NCBI GenBank assembly: GCA_048772705.1
Contig: JBLWGC010000136.1
Coordinates: 1-64,000, forward strand
DNA length: 64,000 bases
Origin: Leidyana gryllorum EB-2025a
Taxonomy: Eukaryota; Apicomplexa
Reading direction: 5' to 3'
The notes beneath the pieces were generated by a model that did no database searches, was not told the DNA's origin, and worked only from the letters and a program-made list of their open reading frames with translations. Below are positions 34,940 through 44,421 of this stretch, piece by piece. Made by a program: the position numbers and the translations under genes. How positions within the stretch are numbered: the stretch's first letter is position 1; each line of letters opens with the position of its first letter.

Positions 34940-37735
34940 TTATTGTCCGAAACCTCGAGAGAAAGCCCGATTTAACACGTGTGTTTGCTCCGTCGCCCGC
35001 GCCAAAGCTTTTGCATGATTGTTACTCAAGTACAGCAGCTGTCCGAGACCCTCAGGGAACGATTTAGCCTACGCCACTATCACAAGACCCCTGTCTATTT
35101 TGCGTACCTGCAGTTCATCGAGTTCATCGCTCAAACCCAGAACCTCTTCTTCCAGCTGATCAATTTGATGATTCAAAGTGGCAGCACGACCTGATCACGA
35201 ATGTGTAACAGTAACCGGAGGCCGCAGCTTACCCTCTAACACATTGGTTCGATGCCCTTCAGGCAGTCGACTCAAAACTTTCTGTTCCATCTTGGAGATT
35301 GTGCCGAGCATCAGCTTTTGACGGAGCTAATCAACAATTGGACACCAAATGATTGACCGAAACCTTACCTCGACCTTATCAACAGTTGAGATGACATCTT
35401 TCTGTCTCGCCTCGAGCCGATCTTGCTGAGTTTGGATGGCAGCTAGTTTTTCAACGTATTCAAATAGTGTCCTGTCCAGATCAGTAATGGCCTTGCTGTA
35501 TTGCTTGAAGGCTTCCACATGCAAGCTCAGCTTCCTTTCCCATATGCGTATGAGCTCTTCAATCTTATCCTTCCCGAGCAGTTCCAGTTGCTCTTTCCGT
35601 TGCACAGGTTGTACATCTTGATCGTCGTCCGGCTTCTCCTTTTTCTCCTCCTTTTGTGCAGTTGTTGTGAGGAGACTGCTGCCTGCAGCACCAGATTTTT
35701 GCTCAGCTCCAGCTGTTGCTCCTTCAGACGCTGCTCCTGCGCCAGCCGAGGTTGTGGTCGTAGTTGTAGTGCTGCCAAACAGGCCACCCGTCGCTGCAGG
35801 GGCGTTAGTAGCAGTGGTAGCTGCGGCGTTGCCGAAGAAGCCGCCTGTCGCTGCAGGTTGACCAGAGGTAGCGCTGCTAGCGGGTGCGGTGGTACTGGCA
35901 GTGAAGAAGCCACCCGTCGGGGCTGTGGCAGTTGCGCCAGCAGTGGCCGGAGCTGCGGCAGTACCGAGAGCTGGGGTACTACCGAATAAGCCTCCTGTGG
36001 TCGAAGCCGCGGTAGTCGCAGGAGCGGCGGTATTAGGAGCCGCAGCCGCAGCGGTAGTAGTAGTAGGAGCAGATGTACTTCCAAACATGCCACCCGTAGT
36101 TGCAGCCGGAGGAGCTGCGGTAGCGGCCGGAGTTGTTGTACTTCCGAACATGCTACCGGTTGTAGTCGCTCCAGGCGCTGCTGTCGTGGAAGGAGCCACT
36201 GGCGTACTCCCAAATATACCCCCGGTTGTCGACGTGGTCGAGGCAGGCGCCGCGGTGGCGGCCGCAGCAGGCGTACTACCGAACATACCACCCGTGGTGG
36301 AAGCCGCAGTGGTGGCCGGAGCAGGCGTACTACCGAAGATGCCACCCGTGGTGGAAGCCGCAGGAGCCGCTGTAGTAGCAGCAGCAGGCGTACTTCCGAA
36401 CATGCCACCAGTTGTGGTCGTGGTCGTTGCAGGCGTCGTACCAGCGGCCGGAGCTGCGGCACCGGTAGCAGGTTTACTGCCGAATATACCACCCGTGGTG
36501 GACGCCGCAGGAGCTGCCGTAGTAGTAGGAGCAGCCGTATTTCCAAAGAAGCCACCCGTTGTGGTTGCCGCTGGGGCAGCCGTAGCGGCAGGAGCAGCCG
36601 TACTGCCGAAGAAGCTACCCGTTGTGGTTGCCGCAGGGGCAGCCGTAGCAGCAGGAGCAGCCGTATTTCCGAAGAAGCCACCCGTTGTGGTTGCCGCTGG
36701 GGCAGCCGTAGCGGCAGGAGCAGCCCTACTGCCGAAGAAGCTACCCGTTGTACTTGCCGCAGGGGCAGCCGTACCAGCAGGAGCAGCCGTACTGCCGAAG
36801 AAGCTACCCGTTGTACTTGCCGCAGGGGCAGCCGTAGCAGCAGGAGCAGCCGTAGCAGCAGGAGCAGCCGTAGCAGCAGGAGCAGCCGTACTGCCGAAGA
36901 AGCTACCCGTTGTAGTTGCCGCAGGGGCAGCCGTACCAGCAGGATTGCTTCCGAATATGCCGCCTGCTGTGGGTGTAGCCGTACTTCCGAACATTCCGCC
37001 TGTTGTGGTTGCAGCAGAGGTGGCGGTAGCAGGTTTACTGCCGAATATGCCGCTTGTTGTAGGGACGGCAGGGGCTGCCGGAGCAGGCGTACTCCCAAGT
37101 ATGCCCGTTGCTGCCGGGGCCGCAGCATTGGCGGGGGGGTTGGTCACAGCTGTCGGGGCAGCGGGTGTGCTTCCGAAGATACTAACAGCGGTGGGGGCTG
37201 AGGTCGCGGGGGCAGCCGTACTGCCGAAGAAGCTACCCGTTGTAGTTGCCGCAGGGGCAGCCGTACCAGCCCGATTGCTTCCGAATATGCCGCCTGCTGT
37301 GGGTGCGGCAGGGGCTGTGGGAGTAGCCGTACTTCCGAACATTCCGCCTGTTGTGGTCGCAGCAGAGGTTGCGGTAGCAGGATTACTCCCGAATATGCCG
37401 CTTGTTGTAGGGACGGCAGGGGCTGCGGGAGCAGGCGTACTCCCAAGTATGCCCGTTGCTGCCGGGGCCGCAGCATTGGCGGGGGGGTTGGTCACAGCTG
37501 TCGGGGCAGCGGGTGTGCTTCCGAAGAAACTAACAGCGGTGGGGGCTGAGGTCGCGGGGGCAGCAGTACTGCCGAAAAAACCGCCTGGAGCTGTGGCAGT
37601 AGCATTGGTGGCTCCGGATGTGTTGGCTCCAGCACCTCCTCCTCCAAGAGTCACTCCTTGTTGTTGAGTAGAAGTGCCACTAAAGAGCCCTCCCGTCGCC
37701 GCGCCAGCCTGTTGAGGAGCGCCGAAGAAGCTCAT
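34940..37735 (-). CDS. NUP62: FG-repeat nucleoporin Nup62/Nsp1
   Basis: Central-channel nucleoporin that forms the selective barrier and scaffolds through a coiled-coil trio. The N-terminal 640 or so residues are FG repeats (mainly IFGST, MFGST and FFGST) spaced by Ala, Thr and Pro linkers. The C-terminus carries the Nsp1/Nup62 coiled coil starting LLGKDKIEELIRIWERKL and running through DKVE, LRQKLMLGTISKMEQ, LNHQIDQLEEEVLGL and a final LLYLSNNHAKALARATEQ. Three introns fall in the coiled-coil part (after DKVE, VLEG and DELQ). The FG region contains a tandem in-frame duplication. A long open frame on the opposite strand across the repeats (35889-37667) is a composition artefact. Confident of family. 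Confidence 0.93.
36885..37563. repeat. Tandem in-frame duplication inside the FG-repeat region of NUP62
   Basis: Two adjacent copies of a 330-348 bp segment, approximately 36885-37215 and 37215-37563. They share long near-identical stretches, for example the block starting at 37061 recurs at 37409, an offset of 348 bp. An 18-bp difference separates the 5' offset (330) from the 3' offset (348). All lengths are multiples of three, so the coding frame is kept and each copy adds several FG units. The close identity suggests a recent event such as unequal exchange. Confidence 0.85.
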
Positions 37736-38029
37736 TGGCGCAAAGTATATCGCTCAAGAAATTCAGACACCTTTTTTTAGTGTCACATGTTCATTGGACA
37801 GGTTCGAAGTTGTGCCCAACCTCCTCTGATGCCCGACAGGTTACGAGAGGAAGGTAAGCACTCAAAAGAGATCTCTTCGCTGGTGACCTCCAGCAGATCT
37901 TCAATTTCGAAGAGCCTGTGAGAAGTCCCATCTATGTATCAACTATTGTTTGCTGACAGCCAATTGAGGAGGGAAGTGATGAGTTTGCGGATACGCTGTC
38001 TGGATGTAAGCGAAAAATTACACTGGAAA
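37736..38029 (+). other. Spacer between NUP62 and histone H4; possible tiny spliced gene, unresolved
   Basis: 294 bp. Plus-strand ATG at 37788 begins MFIGQVRSCAQPPLMPDRLREE, followed by several plausible short introns (GTAAGC at about 37854; GTGAGA at about 37919). An acidic stretch, IEEGSDEFADTLSG, is readable near 37965-38005. I could not join the pieces into one consistent frame, and the candidate would run into the 3' end of the histone gene on the other strand. It may be only the NUP62 promoter and the histone 3' region. Confidence 0.2.
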
Positions 38030-38350
38030 TCAGCCCCCGAAGCCATAGATCGTTCTACCTTGACGCTTGAGAGCGTAAACCACGTCCATGGCGACAACGG
38101 TCTTGCGCTTTGCATGTTCTGTATAGGTTACACTATCACGGATAACGTTCTCGAGGAAGGTCTTGAGAACGTTTCGAATTTCTTGATAGATGAAGGCACT
38201 GATTCGTTTAACCCCCCCGCGGCGCGCGAGGCGACGAATTGCTGGTTTGGTTATGCCTTGAATATTGTCCCTCAGGACTTTGCGATGCCGCATTGCGGCT
38301 GGGGCACCAGCCTTACCGAGCCCCTTTCCTGCCTTTCCACGTCCTTGCAT
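38030..38350 (-). CDS. Histone H4, divergent
   Basis: Core histone that pairs with H3 in the nucleosome. Intronless, 106 residues. The fold is clear: [20 protein letters not shown], then [23 protein letters not shown] and [17 protein letters not shown]. It differs from nearly invariant eukaryotic H4 at many places: the tail starts [20 protein letters not shown] rather than SGRGKGGKGLGKGGAK, inserting three residues and replacing K16, and helix regions read [15 protein letters not shown]. The lysines equivalent to 5, 8, 12 and 20 remain. An 18-nt segment in the tail begins GTAAGG and ends CAG, but removing it would delete K12, so I treat it as coding. Could be the main H4 of a divergent lineage or an H4 variant. 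Confidence 0.93.
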   Translation of the reverse strand: MQGRGKAGKGLGKAGAPAAMRHRKVLRDNIQGITKPAIRRLARRGGVKRISAFIYQEIRNVLKTFLENVIRDSVTYTEHAKRKTVVAMDVVYALKRQGRTIYGFGG

Positions 38351-38426
38351 ATCAATGAATCACAGCAAATTTTTACGCACTCTGCGTCTGCGGCATGTCT
38401 CCGCCTCCCATCGTCGGCTAGCTACC

Positions 38427-40387
38427 CTATATGATACCCTGACGTCTCAGGTCCTCGTAAGTTTGTGGAGTCATCACATTGCCTTCCGCATCTTCGACTT
38501 CAATCTCTTGCTCAACAAGGAACGACTGGGGACGACACTGAAACGCAATCACACCCATCCACTCACCTTGGCTTCCGTTTCTGTCTTCAACTTTTCGTAC
38601 AAATTGATCGCGTCATCTATCTTGGTTATCTCCTGTAATAATGGGTGAAATGATGAGCACACACACGCAGAACTCACTTTGAAGTGTAATGTGTTTGGAA
38701 TTTTCAGGCATCTCATCCCGAAAGCATGTCGCCACTCCTGGAAATGTCGCTCGAATACACGGCGTCCCCAATATGAGTGATTGCCGCAAATCTCGCATTT
38801 GAACTCCTGTCCCAAGCCGTGCAGCTTGTACAACCAATATGGTATGGGTTTGCCATCCCAACCTGGACCAGATTTCTTTTATGTGAATAAGGTGTCAGCT
38901 TACCTAACGGTAGATTAAGAGGGTTTCGAACCTTCTTGGTGGGTCCTCCCTCGTCATCATCATCGCTCTCATCATCCATGTCTCCATGATCGTGTTTGCG
39001 GCCGGCTCCAGCATACATTCCGGACTCAGCTCCCAAGAAGTCCATATCCTCGTCTTCATCAGACTCCTCAACTTCCATCTCGTTGAGGTTGCGTGACTGT
39101 TTCTTTCGGACGTGTTGGATGGTACTCTGGTGAGCAAAGTAAACAAAAGAAGTGACAGGTACTCACCTCAATGACTTGAGCGAGATTCTCAGCGTAGCGA
39201 CCGATCAAATATTCTAGCCGAGCCAGATGCTTATCGTGCGCTCTGGATTCCTCCACTCGCTGGTTTTCGTTTCCTGCCAGCTTGGTCAAAGCGGTCTTGT
39301 AGCGTTTACTGTCCTTGTGGCCTTGGCAAGCGCTCTCACTTGCAAATAGACGATCTGTGGCGGGAGCATAGAACTTATTCATCTGCGATGTGGGAGGTTG
39401 CCAATGCGGCAACGACTGGTCGCCCCACACGCGCTCAAAATCTGATTCCATGGCCGCCTCGATTTTCGCGTGGTGTGCTAATGGATGTGATCGACGATAA
39501 AAGTCGCGTAGATACTCATGCAATTCCGTCAGGTAGCGCTGATAATCCTGATCCCGATATTTGCAGTATCGAGGGACGCTCTTGAAGTCTGTGAACACAG
39601 TCCGTATGTAGCGCACATAGTCCATCTCGTGGAAATCGAGCTTCTTCTGAACCTCTGGATCTTCCAGGTTGATCTCGACTTCAGCAACAGATGCGGGTAC
39701 GTTGGGTCCGCCCTTTTTCTTGTCCTTGTCATACTTGGCACGCTTGAGACGGGCGAGGGTGGCCCTTTTATTATCCATTTCGCGGTGCTGTCGATACTTC
39801 TTCCAGTTGGCAAAGTTGTCGAAAGCACTCGACAGATCCAATACTTGGCCCTTAGCTTCCCGTTCAGTGAAGACGCCTTTCAGATTCGGAACCTGTTCGA
39901 TAGCCTCGAGCACAAAGTATGTCGCATCACGAGCTTCCGGGAACTCGTTCTGCGCTCCGAAGGATTTATAGTAGTCCTGTATGACCTTCAGGCGATCGTA
40001 GAACGATCGCCAGACTTCGCGACTCCCCCCTTCCATCGGAGGAGGCGCTGGACGATTGGGGGGTGGTGGCCGCCCGCCAGTTGGAGGCGGCGGTGGGTGT
40101 GACGGCACTGTTGTCGTGGCCGCCCCAATGCGACGTAATTTCTGTCCGCTGAGTGCGGCTAGCTCTTCTGCCCGCAAGCCATCACCGTCCTCCAGCAGCT
40201 CGAGTGCTATACGTGCTTTCTTGTGCAACTGACTAGCGGTGTGAACTACTCGGTGGTCCCATAGTGGACGTTTAATGTGATTCCCATTGAATTTCTCCTG
40301 TTCAGCCAGCTCAATAGCACCAGCACGCTCCAAATACTCTATGTCCTCCAGATGACCTCGGATGGTCTCCGTGACGGAGCTGGCCAT
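38427..40387 (-). CDS. SF3A3: Splicing factor 3A subunit 3 (SF3a60/Prp9)
   Basis: Component of the U2 snRNP that helps form the prespliceosome. The start [22 protein letters not shown] matches the family's N-terminal helix, and the poly-proline insert (near residues 100-125) is unusual. Then come the Prp9 homology region ([16 protein letters not shown]), the long helical body, an acidic segment (about 38960-39070), a C2H2 finger of the Prp9 type with its Cys pair in [15 protein letters not shown], the diagnostic [13 protein letters not shown], and a C-terminus ending [11 protein letters not shown]. Introns lie near 39120-39165, 38870-38905, 38630-38680 and 38520-38570. The most upstream in-frame start codon candidate is ignored because the family begins at MASSV. 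Confident. Confidence 0.95.
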
Positions 40388-40650
40388 CTCACTTCTTTTC
40401 AGTAATTTTTGTCTACCTATGGTGGAGGAGGCGCACCGAACATTTCTTTGCCGATATCCCCCGGGCACTCGACCCCCTCAAGCACCCGACGCAGGCACCG
40501 TTCCCCAGGGTAGCGTGCCGGTATGCCTCATATGATTGGAATAGTAGTTTTGCTGATAGCAAACACCTAGAAAGTCAGGCATACTTCTTACAGTGCTCAT
40601 TAGCAATCCACCACCTCTGCGTCGTCGAAGAAGCAGTCATACGTACAAAC
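40388..40650. other. Spacer upstream of SF3A3; no supported gene
   Basis: 263 bp. It must hold the SF3A3 promoter. Plus-strand ATGs at 40419 and 40525 open short frames that could be 5' exons of the uncertain plus-strand gene that follows, but no join was convincing. Confidence 0.5.
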
Positions 40651-41161
40651 ATGTGGTCCACCAGCGGCGACTGGGAGTGCGACATCCACAAAAGCTACAC
40701 TCATTTTTGCCCACTGTGACAGCAAGACCACCATTTCAGTCTTTCAGGCTGAAAATCCGCCCTTTCCTTCTTTCGTACTTAGAGAAGCTTTCAGCGAGGA
40801 AGCAGCGACCGGTGTGGGAGATCTAAAAGAGTGGACTTCCTCCTATCATGTGTGATATTTTGTTGTTGTCTATTCAGCAAATCCTTCATGACTCTTCATA
40901 TCTTCTCTCTAATTCGATGGGGAGGTATCTTATGTTGTGCCAAATCCAACTATTGCTATCGCTACCTCTTTACTCAGTTTCCGCTGCAAAGGGGGTGAGC
41001 ACCTCGAACTGGGACCGAGACGATCTTTGTTGAAACTCGCGGCTGGGAGGAAAGGAGTGGATATATATCGGTTTGTTGGTAAGCTGTGGATATACACAAA
41101 CTTTGGTGGAGTTTCAAATTTCTACTACTGGGGCCGGATGATAGTCGCGGGTAATTGCTGA
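40651..41161 (+). CDS. Candidate small spliced gene, function unknown
   Basis: A tentative model. The frame starts MWSTSGDW at 40651; a 46-nt intron would join it to DKTTISVFQAENPPFPSF and EAFSEEAATGVGDLKEW, then introns starting at about 40852 and 40923 lead to QILHDSSYLLSNSM and FRCKGGEHLELGPRRSLL, ending VAGNC at 41161. The exonic pieces have protein-like composition and the introns have good GT-AG sites and the length typical of this window. The first exon may lie further upstream. The stop overlaps the convergent small membrane-protein gene by 37 bp, which is unusual and lowers confidence. No family recognised. Confidence 0.35.
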
Positions 41162-41553
41162 ACTGGAATTGAAATGAGACTTCCGGCTCGAGTCTGCACA
41201 CGAGTGCTGATTTTGCTACCACTGCCTTTGCTGTGGCTGCGTGGGAGTTCAATGTAATGCGGAGTTGTTGCTTCACGGGTTGTTGCGTCAGCGACCTTGA
41301 ACCCTTGGTCTTCCCAAACTCCCAAATGGGGGTCATTTCCTGCCCCTTCCAAATCGTCATCCCAAACCTCCACGGTCAAATCAATTTCTTGAACCTGTTC
41401 CTCACGTTCTTTATTTCGGCGCAAACACTTGGCAAATAGACAGTAATATAGGAAGGTTCCCAAGAGGACGAGCGCCACGGCTCCAAAAACGGCGCCAACT
41501 ATGACTCCCACTATCCTGCGACGCTCATCTGAGGCTTCCACTATCTCATCCAT
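41125..41553 (-). CDS. Small single-pass membrane protein
   Basis: An unspliced frame of 142 residues. Starts MDEIVEASDERRR, then one strong membrane helix (VGVIVGAVFGAVALVLLGTF) followed by YYCLFAKCLRRNKER, a Cys-containing basic juxtamembrane stretch that looks like a palmitoylation site, then an acidic cytoplasmic tail rich in Asp, Glu, Thr and Ser. Without a signal peptide, the helix would act as a signal-anchor, with the short N-terminus outside. No family recognised. It lies 35 bp downstream of another small membrane-protein gene on the same strand. Confidence 0.65.
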   Translation of the reverse strand: MDEIVEASDERRRIVGVIVGAVFGAVALVLLGTFLYYCLFAKCLRRNKEREEQVQEIDLTVEVWDDDLEGAGNDPHLGVWEDQGFKVADATTREATTPHYIELPRSHSKGSGSKISTRVQTRAGSLISIPVQQLPATIIRPQ

Positions 41554-41588
41554 AACCTTCTTTCCAAAAAAAGCTTTGCTACTCTACC

Positions 41589-41831
41589 TCACCGGGCCAA
41601 CTCGGCCCATAAGCTGGGGGTCGAAGACTCTAGACTGACATTTTCTTTTCGATCCGCGGCCGTAGCACTATCTGTAGATACACTCACGATACCCAATGAC
41701 CTCCGCAAGAGGATAATTAGGAACGTCACAGCGGATGCACCCAGTAGGAATATCAAAACGGAGCTCAAGACATACTGATACTCTGGTCGCATAGACGTCC
41801 AGCCCACCTCTATCCTCCGGACGTGCCCCAT
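41589..41831 (-). CDS. Very small single-pass membrane protein
   Basis: 81 residues if the start is MGHVRRIEVGW at 41831. One membrane helix (VLSSVLIFLLGASAVTFLIIL) ends in RRSLG, followed by a Ser/Thr/Glu-rich tail. The frame is open further upstream, with another ATG at 41873, but that would overlap the start of POP5 on the other strand; 41831 leaves a 24-bp gap, in line with other divergent pairs here. Family unknown; its tandem arrangement with the next small membrane-protein gene may be chance. Confidence 0.6.
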   Translation of the reverse strand: MGHVRRIEVGWTSMRPEYQYVLSSVLIFLLGASAVTFLIILLRRSLGIVSVSTDSATAADRKENVSLESSTPSLWAELAR

Positions 41832-41855
41832 CAGTGTGTAAAAAACTGTCCAAAA

Positions 41856-42506
41856 ATGGTTCGTATCAAGCATCGGTGGGTGACGGTCCAGTTGCGTACT
41901 CAGCATGACACAAAACTCGATAGTCTCCTCACAAACACAGCCGAGACACGTAACCTGAAATCCGTCGGGTCAACTCTGCAAGCCCGTGAGAGATTGTTAA
42001 GTCAAATAACTGAGTCCGCGCTGAGCTCGGTGAGTAGAAAAGTTTACACCTCTATGCTACACAAGTATCAATGCAGGCTGTGAGAGACACAATGGAGCAT
42101 ACTTTTGGCCTCGTAGGTCTCGGGTCGCTGCTTCAGAACTATGCGAGTGAGCGATCGTTAATGTTTCTCATGTGATCCCCACCATAGTTTCCTATTGGAA
42201 TCCCAAAATCGGTATTGCGATGGTGAAAATACTCTACGACCATAACACAATGGTTCGAGCTGCTCTCGTGTTCCTTTCCAATATCAATGATATTCCCATT
42301 CAGCCGCACGTGATTTGTGATTGCGGTAAGTACCTGACTTTTACCCATTAGCAACTCTGGGCCGCTCAGCCACCCTCGTCCAGGCGAAGCGGTTCCTACT
42401 CAACCACTTGCATCAGTGGTTGAGCGTTTATGCTCCATGTATGAAGACCGAGATGCTTCAGGGCTACCAAAAGAATGAAGAGACGTCGATCATGAATTGT
42501 ACATGA
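41856..42506 (+). CDS. POP5: RNase P/MRP protein subunit Pop5
   Basis: A subunit of the RNase P and RNase MRP ribonucleoproteins, which process pre-tRNA 5' ends and pre-rRNA. The start MVRIKHRWVTVQL is the Pop5 signature. It is followed by a region with VRDTMEHTFGLVGLGSLL, then the conserved SYWNPKIGIAMVKILYDH and MVRAALVFLSNI, and a C-terminal LVQAKRFLLNHLHQWL in place of the usual CQKFL helix. Four exons; introns follow SALSS, QNYA and CDC and are 38-47 nt. The C-terminal tail after QWLSVYAP is longer than usual. The family is recognised mainly by the start and the middle block. Confidence 0.88.
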
Positions 42507-42580
42507 CGCATCACGGCGCAATCACTTCACAACTTCAGCATCGTTGTTGAGTCCCGAGTACACACCCTCGATCGCCTCAG

Positions 42581-43723
42581 TTAAAGAAAACTGTAGTCAA
42601 CTACGCCTTGACGTACGAGCCCCTCCACCAGCGAGAGCACCCCGAACATCATGAACAAGGTGCCACCTAATAGATTGGTGGCTCGTTCGCTCATATATTG
42701 GTGGAGCATCATTGCGCAAGTCACCGCGAGGAGGGTCACAACCCCATGTCCCAAGCTGGCTCCTTTAGAGTAAATGAGACGTGGGATGGAGCTCTGAGGC
42801 GCCGTCCTACCTATGAAAACTCCATAAGGATTCTGGGAGGCAGCGAGGGCCATCGTCGAGAACATGGATCGATCTCCGAACTCAGCTGCAGTGACCAACC
42901 AGAAGGCCTTGTAGAAAACACTCTTTTTCGAATCAGTGTTCAGACTTGGGGACTGTTGTTAATGTATGATGAGTTCGATCACCGCAGCAACACATCAGCA
43001 GCTTACCCGATTCAGCTCAGCCGACGCTTCAGCAATCGCACGAGCCGACCCTACCGACAAGCGTCGGGTAGGACGAGCAGGAGGTGGCAGACTACTGGGG
43101 GTCGTCGCCTGGCTAGTTGCCGCACTCACAACCGGCAGGAGCTTCTCCATCAAGGCATTGTCGGTCTTCGCCGGGTCTGCTTTCCCGCAAAGTGGGGAAG
43201 GAACAGACTCGAGGTCATGCTGCAGATCTTCATCATGTTCGGCGCTGGGCCAAAATCCATCCTTAAGGTGAAAGACGCCGAAGATGAAAAGTAGAAGCGC
43301 AGCGACATAATCATCAAGCGGCCAAGCCATCCATCCAGATGTGCGAGATGGCAAATGATGTACCAATGAACCAATCACTGAGCATCCCAGAGTCTGGAGC
43401 CATAGAGCTGCAACACTGCCCAGAAATACTGGGAGCTTAGCGTACTTTGTTGCCAACATGGCCGCAACGAAAAAGGTCTTGTCTCCCATTTCGGTAACAA
43501 TGGTCAATGACCCAGCCGCCGCAACAGCTGACGTGAAGCGTCCGAATGCAGTTCCGACAGGAGGAACAACAGAGGCGTCAAAGGTTCGGGCTCTCTCTTC
43601 TTGACATTGGTCACCAGCGACTGGCATCAATGAGGCATCGACCGTCCAAACTCCTGCATCGCAGTAGACACGTGGGGTCAAGAAGGCAAGTAGGCAGCAA
43701 ACGGTCAAGCTTCTACCCCACAT
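42581..43723 (-). CDS. TMEM165/Gdt1-type (UPF0016) cation transporter
   Basis: Golgi or vacuolar membrane transporter for Mn2+ and Ca2+ in exchange for protons, needed for glycosylation in known species. The signal peptide MWGRSLTVCCLLAFLTPRVY comes first, then two repeats of three membrane helices, each with the family's motif: EMGDKTFF in the first and EFGDRSMF in the second. A cytosolic loop of about 90 residues separates them and is acidic then Ser/Pro/Thr-rich. Two introns: one after AELNR, one within YGVFIG. The protein ends GLVRQGVVDYSFL. Convergent with POP5, 74 bp apart. Confidence 0.95.
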
Positions 43724-43897
43724 GGTACTACAAGGGTTTGGGTGATCAAGGGTTGACCGGATGTCGCAAAATTTAGTTCACGGCATTTTCGTTAAGGTAG
43801 CCCTATCTATCACTCCCCCATTTCATTTGAAATCTAGTCTTGAGAGAGTATTTTGGTGTTGGTCAGGTGGATTCAAGTCTTATTATTACTTGATACA

Positions 43898-44410
43898 ATG
43901 TCAATGGCACGACGAGGCTCTTCAATGGCAGCCGCAGTCATCTTTTTAGGCGGCGCTGTCGCCGATGCATCTACAAGTTTTACATTGCCGAGTCCACCCC
44001 TATTGAACGAAGCGAGACAATCAGGGGAACTGGCCATTCACTTGACTGGAGACTGTACTTCTCGACATAATCTACCGCAATGTGATTGTGACTTTGTCGT
44101 CTCACAAGGTGCATCAATGACTTCCCGCGCTTCACTCGATCCTCCTACCCCGCTCGGCGGAAAGGGGCGAAGATCAAGTCGGACTTACTATCTGGACACT
44201 CCGTCCAATGTGGAGGACTGGGTCGCAGACTCACAAGCAGTCTTGAGATCTGAACTCTCCCTCGTAAACCAGATTATCCAAGGGGAACCCCCGCAGCACT
44301 CCTCGTCGCAAGAGAAGACGACGACCAATAATAATGTTTCGGGACCAGCAGCTCTAATGCTACTTTCTTCAACGGCTATCATGGCTGCTCTTGCTATCGA
44401 CAAGAAGTGA
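43898..44410 (+). CDS. Small secreted or GPI-anchored-type protein, unknown
   Basis: From the ATG at 43898 the product is 170 residues: a hydrophobic N-terminal segment (MAAAVIFLGGAVADAST) that would act as a signal peptide, a short ectodomain with CTSRHNLPQCDCDF (a Cys cluster), a Ser/Thr/Asn-rich stretch, and a hydrophobic C-terminus (ALMLLSSTAIMAALAI) ending in KK. N-terminal signal plus C-terminal hydrophobic tail after a Ser/Gly/Pro region is what a GPI-anchor signal looks like, though a plain membrane helix is equally possible. An upstream start exon near 43761 was tried but hits stops. No family recognised. It ends 11 bp from the end of convergent XRN1. Confidence 0.6.
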   Translation: MSMARRGSSMAAAVIFLGGAVADASTSFTLPSPPLLNEARQSGELAIHLTGDCTSRHNLPQCDCDFVVSQGASMTSRASLDPPTPLGGKGRRSSRTYYLDTPSNVEDWVADSQAVLRSELSLVNQIIQGEPPQHSSSQEKTTTNNNVSGPAALMLLSSTAIMAALAIDKK

Positions 44411-44421
44411 ATCAGTTTTTT

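Noticed and set aside
35889-37667. A 592-codon open frame on the plus strand, rich in Val, Ala, Gly and Leu-Pro-Lys/Asn repeats
   Set aside because: It is antisense to the Nup62 FG repeats. Codon choice in the repeat keeps the opposite strand open, and the translated sequence is only the reflection of that repeat.
38300-38317. An 18-nt GT...AG segment in the histone H4 tail that could be a micro-intron
   Set aside because: Removing it would delete the K12 region and shorten the tail away from the family; no 18-nt intron is otherwise supported.
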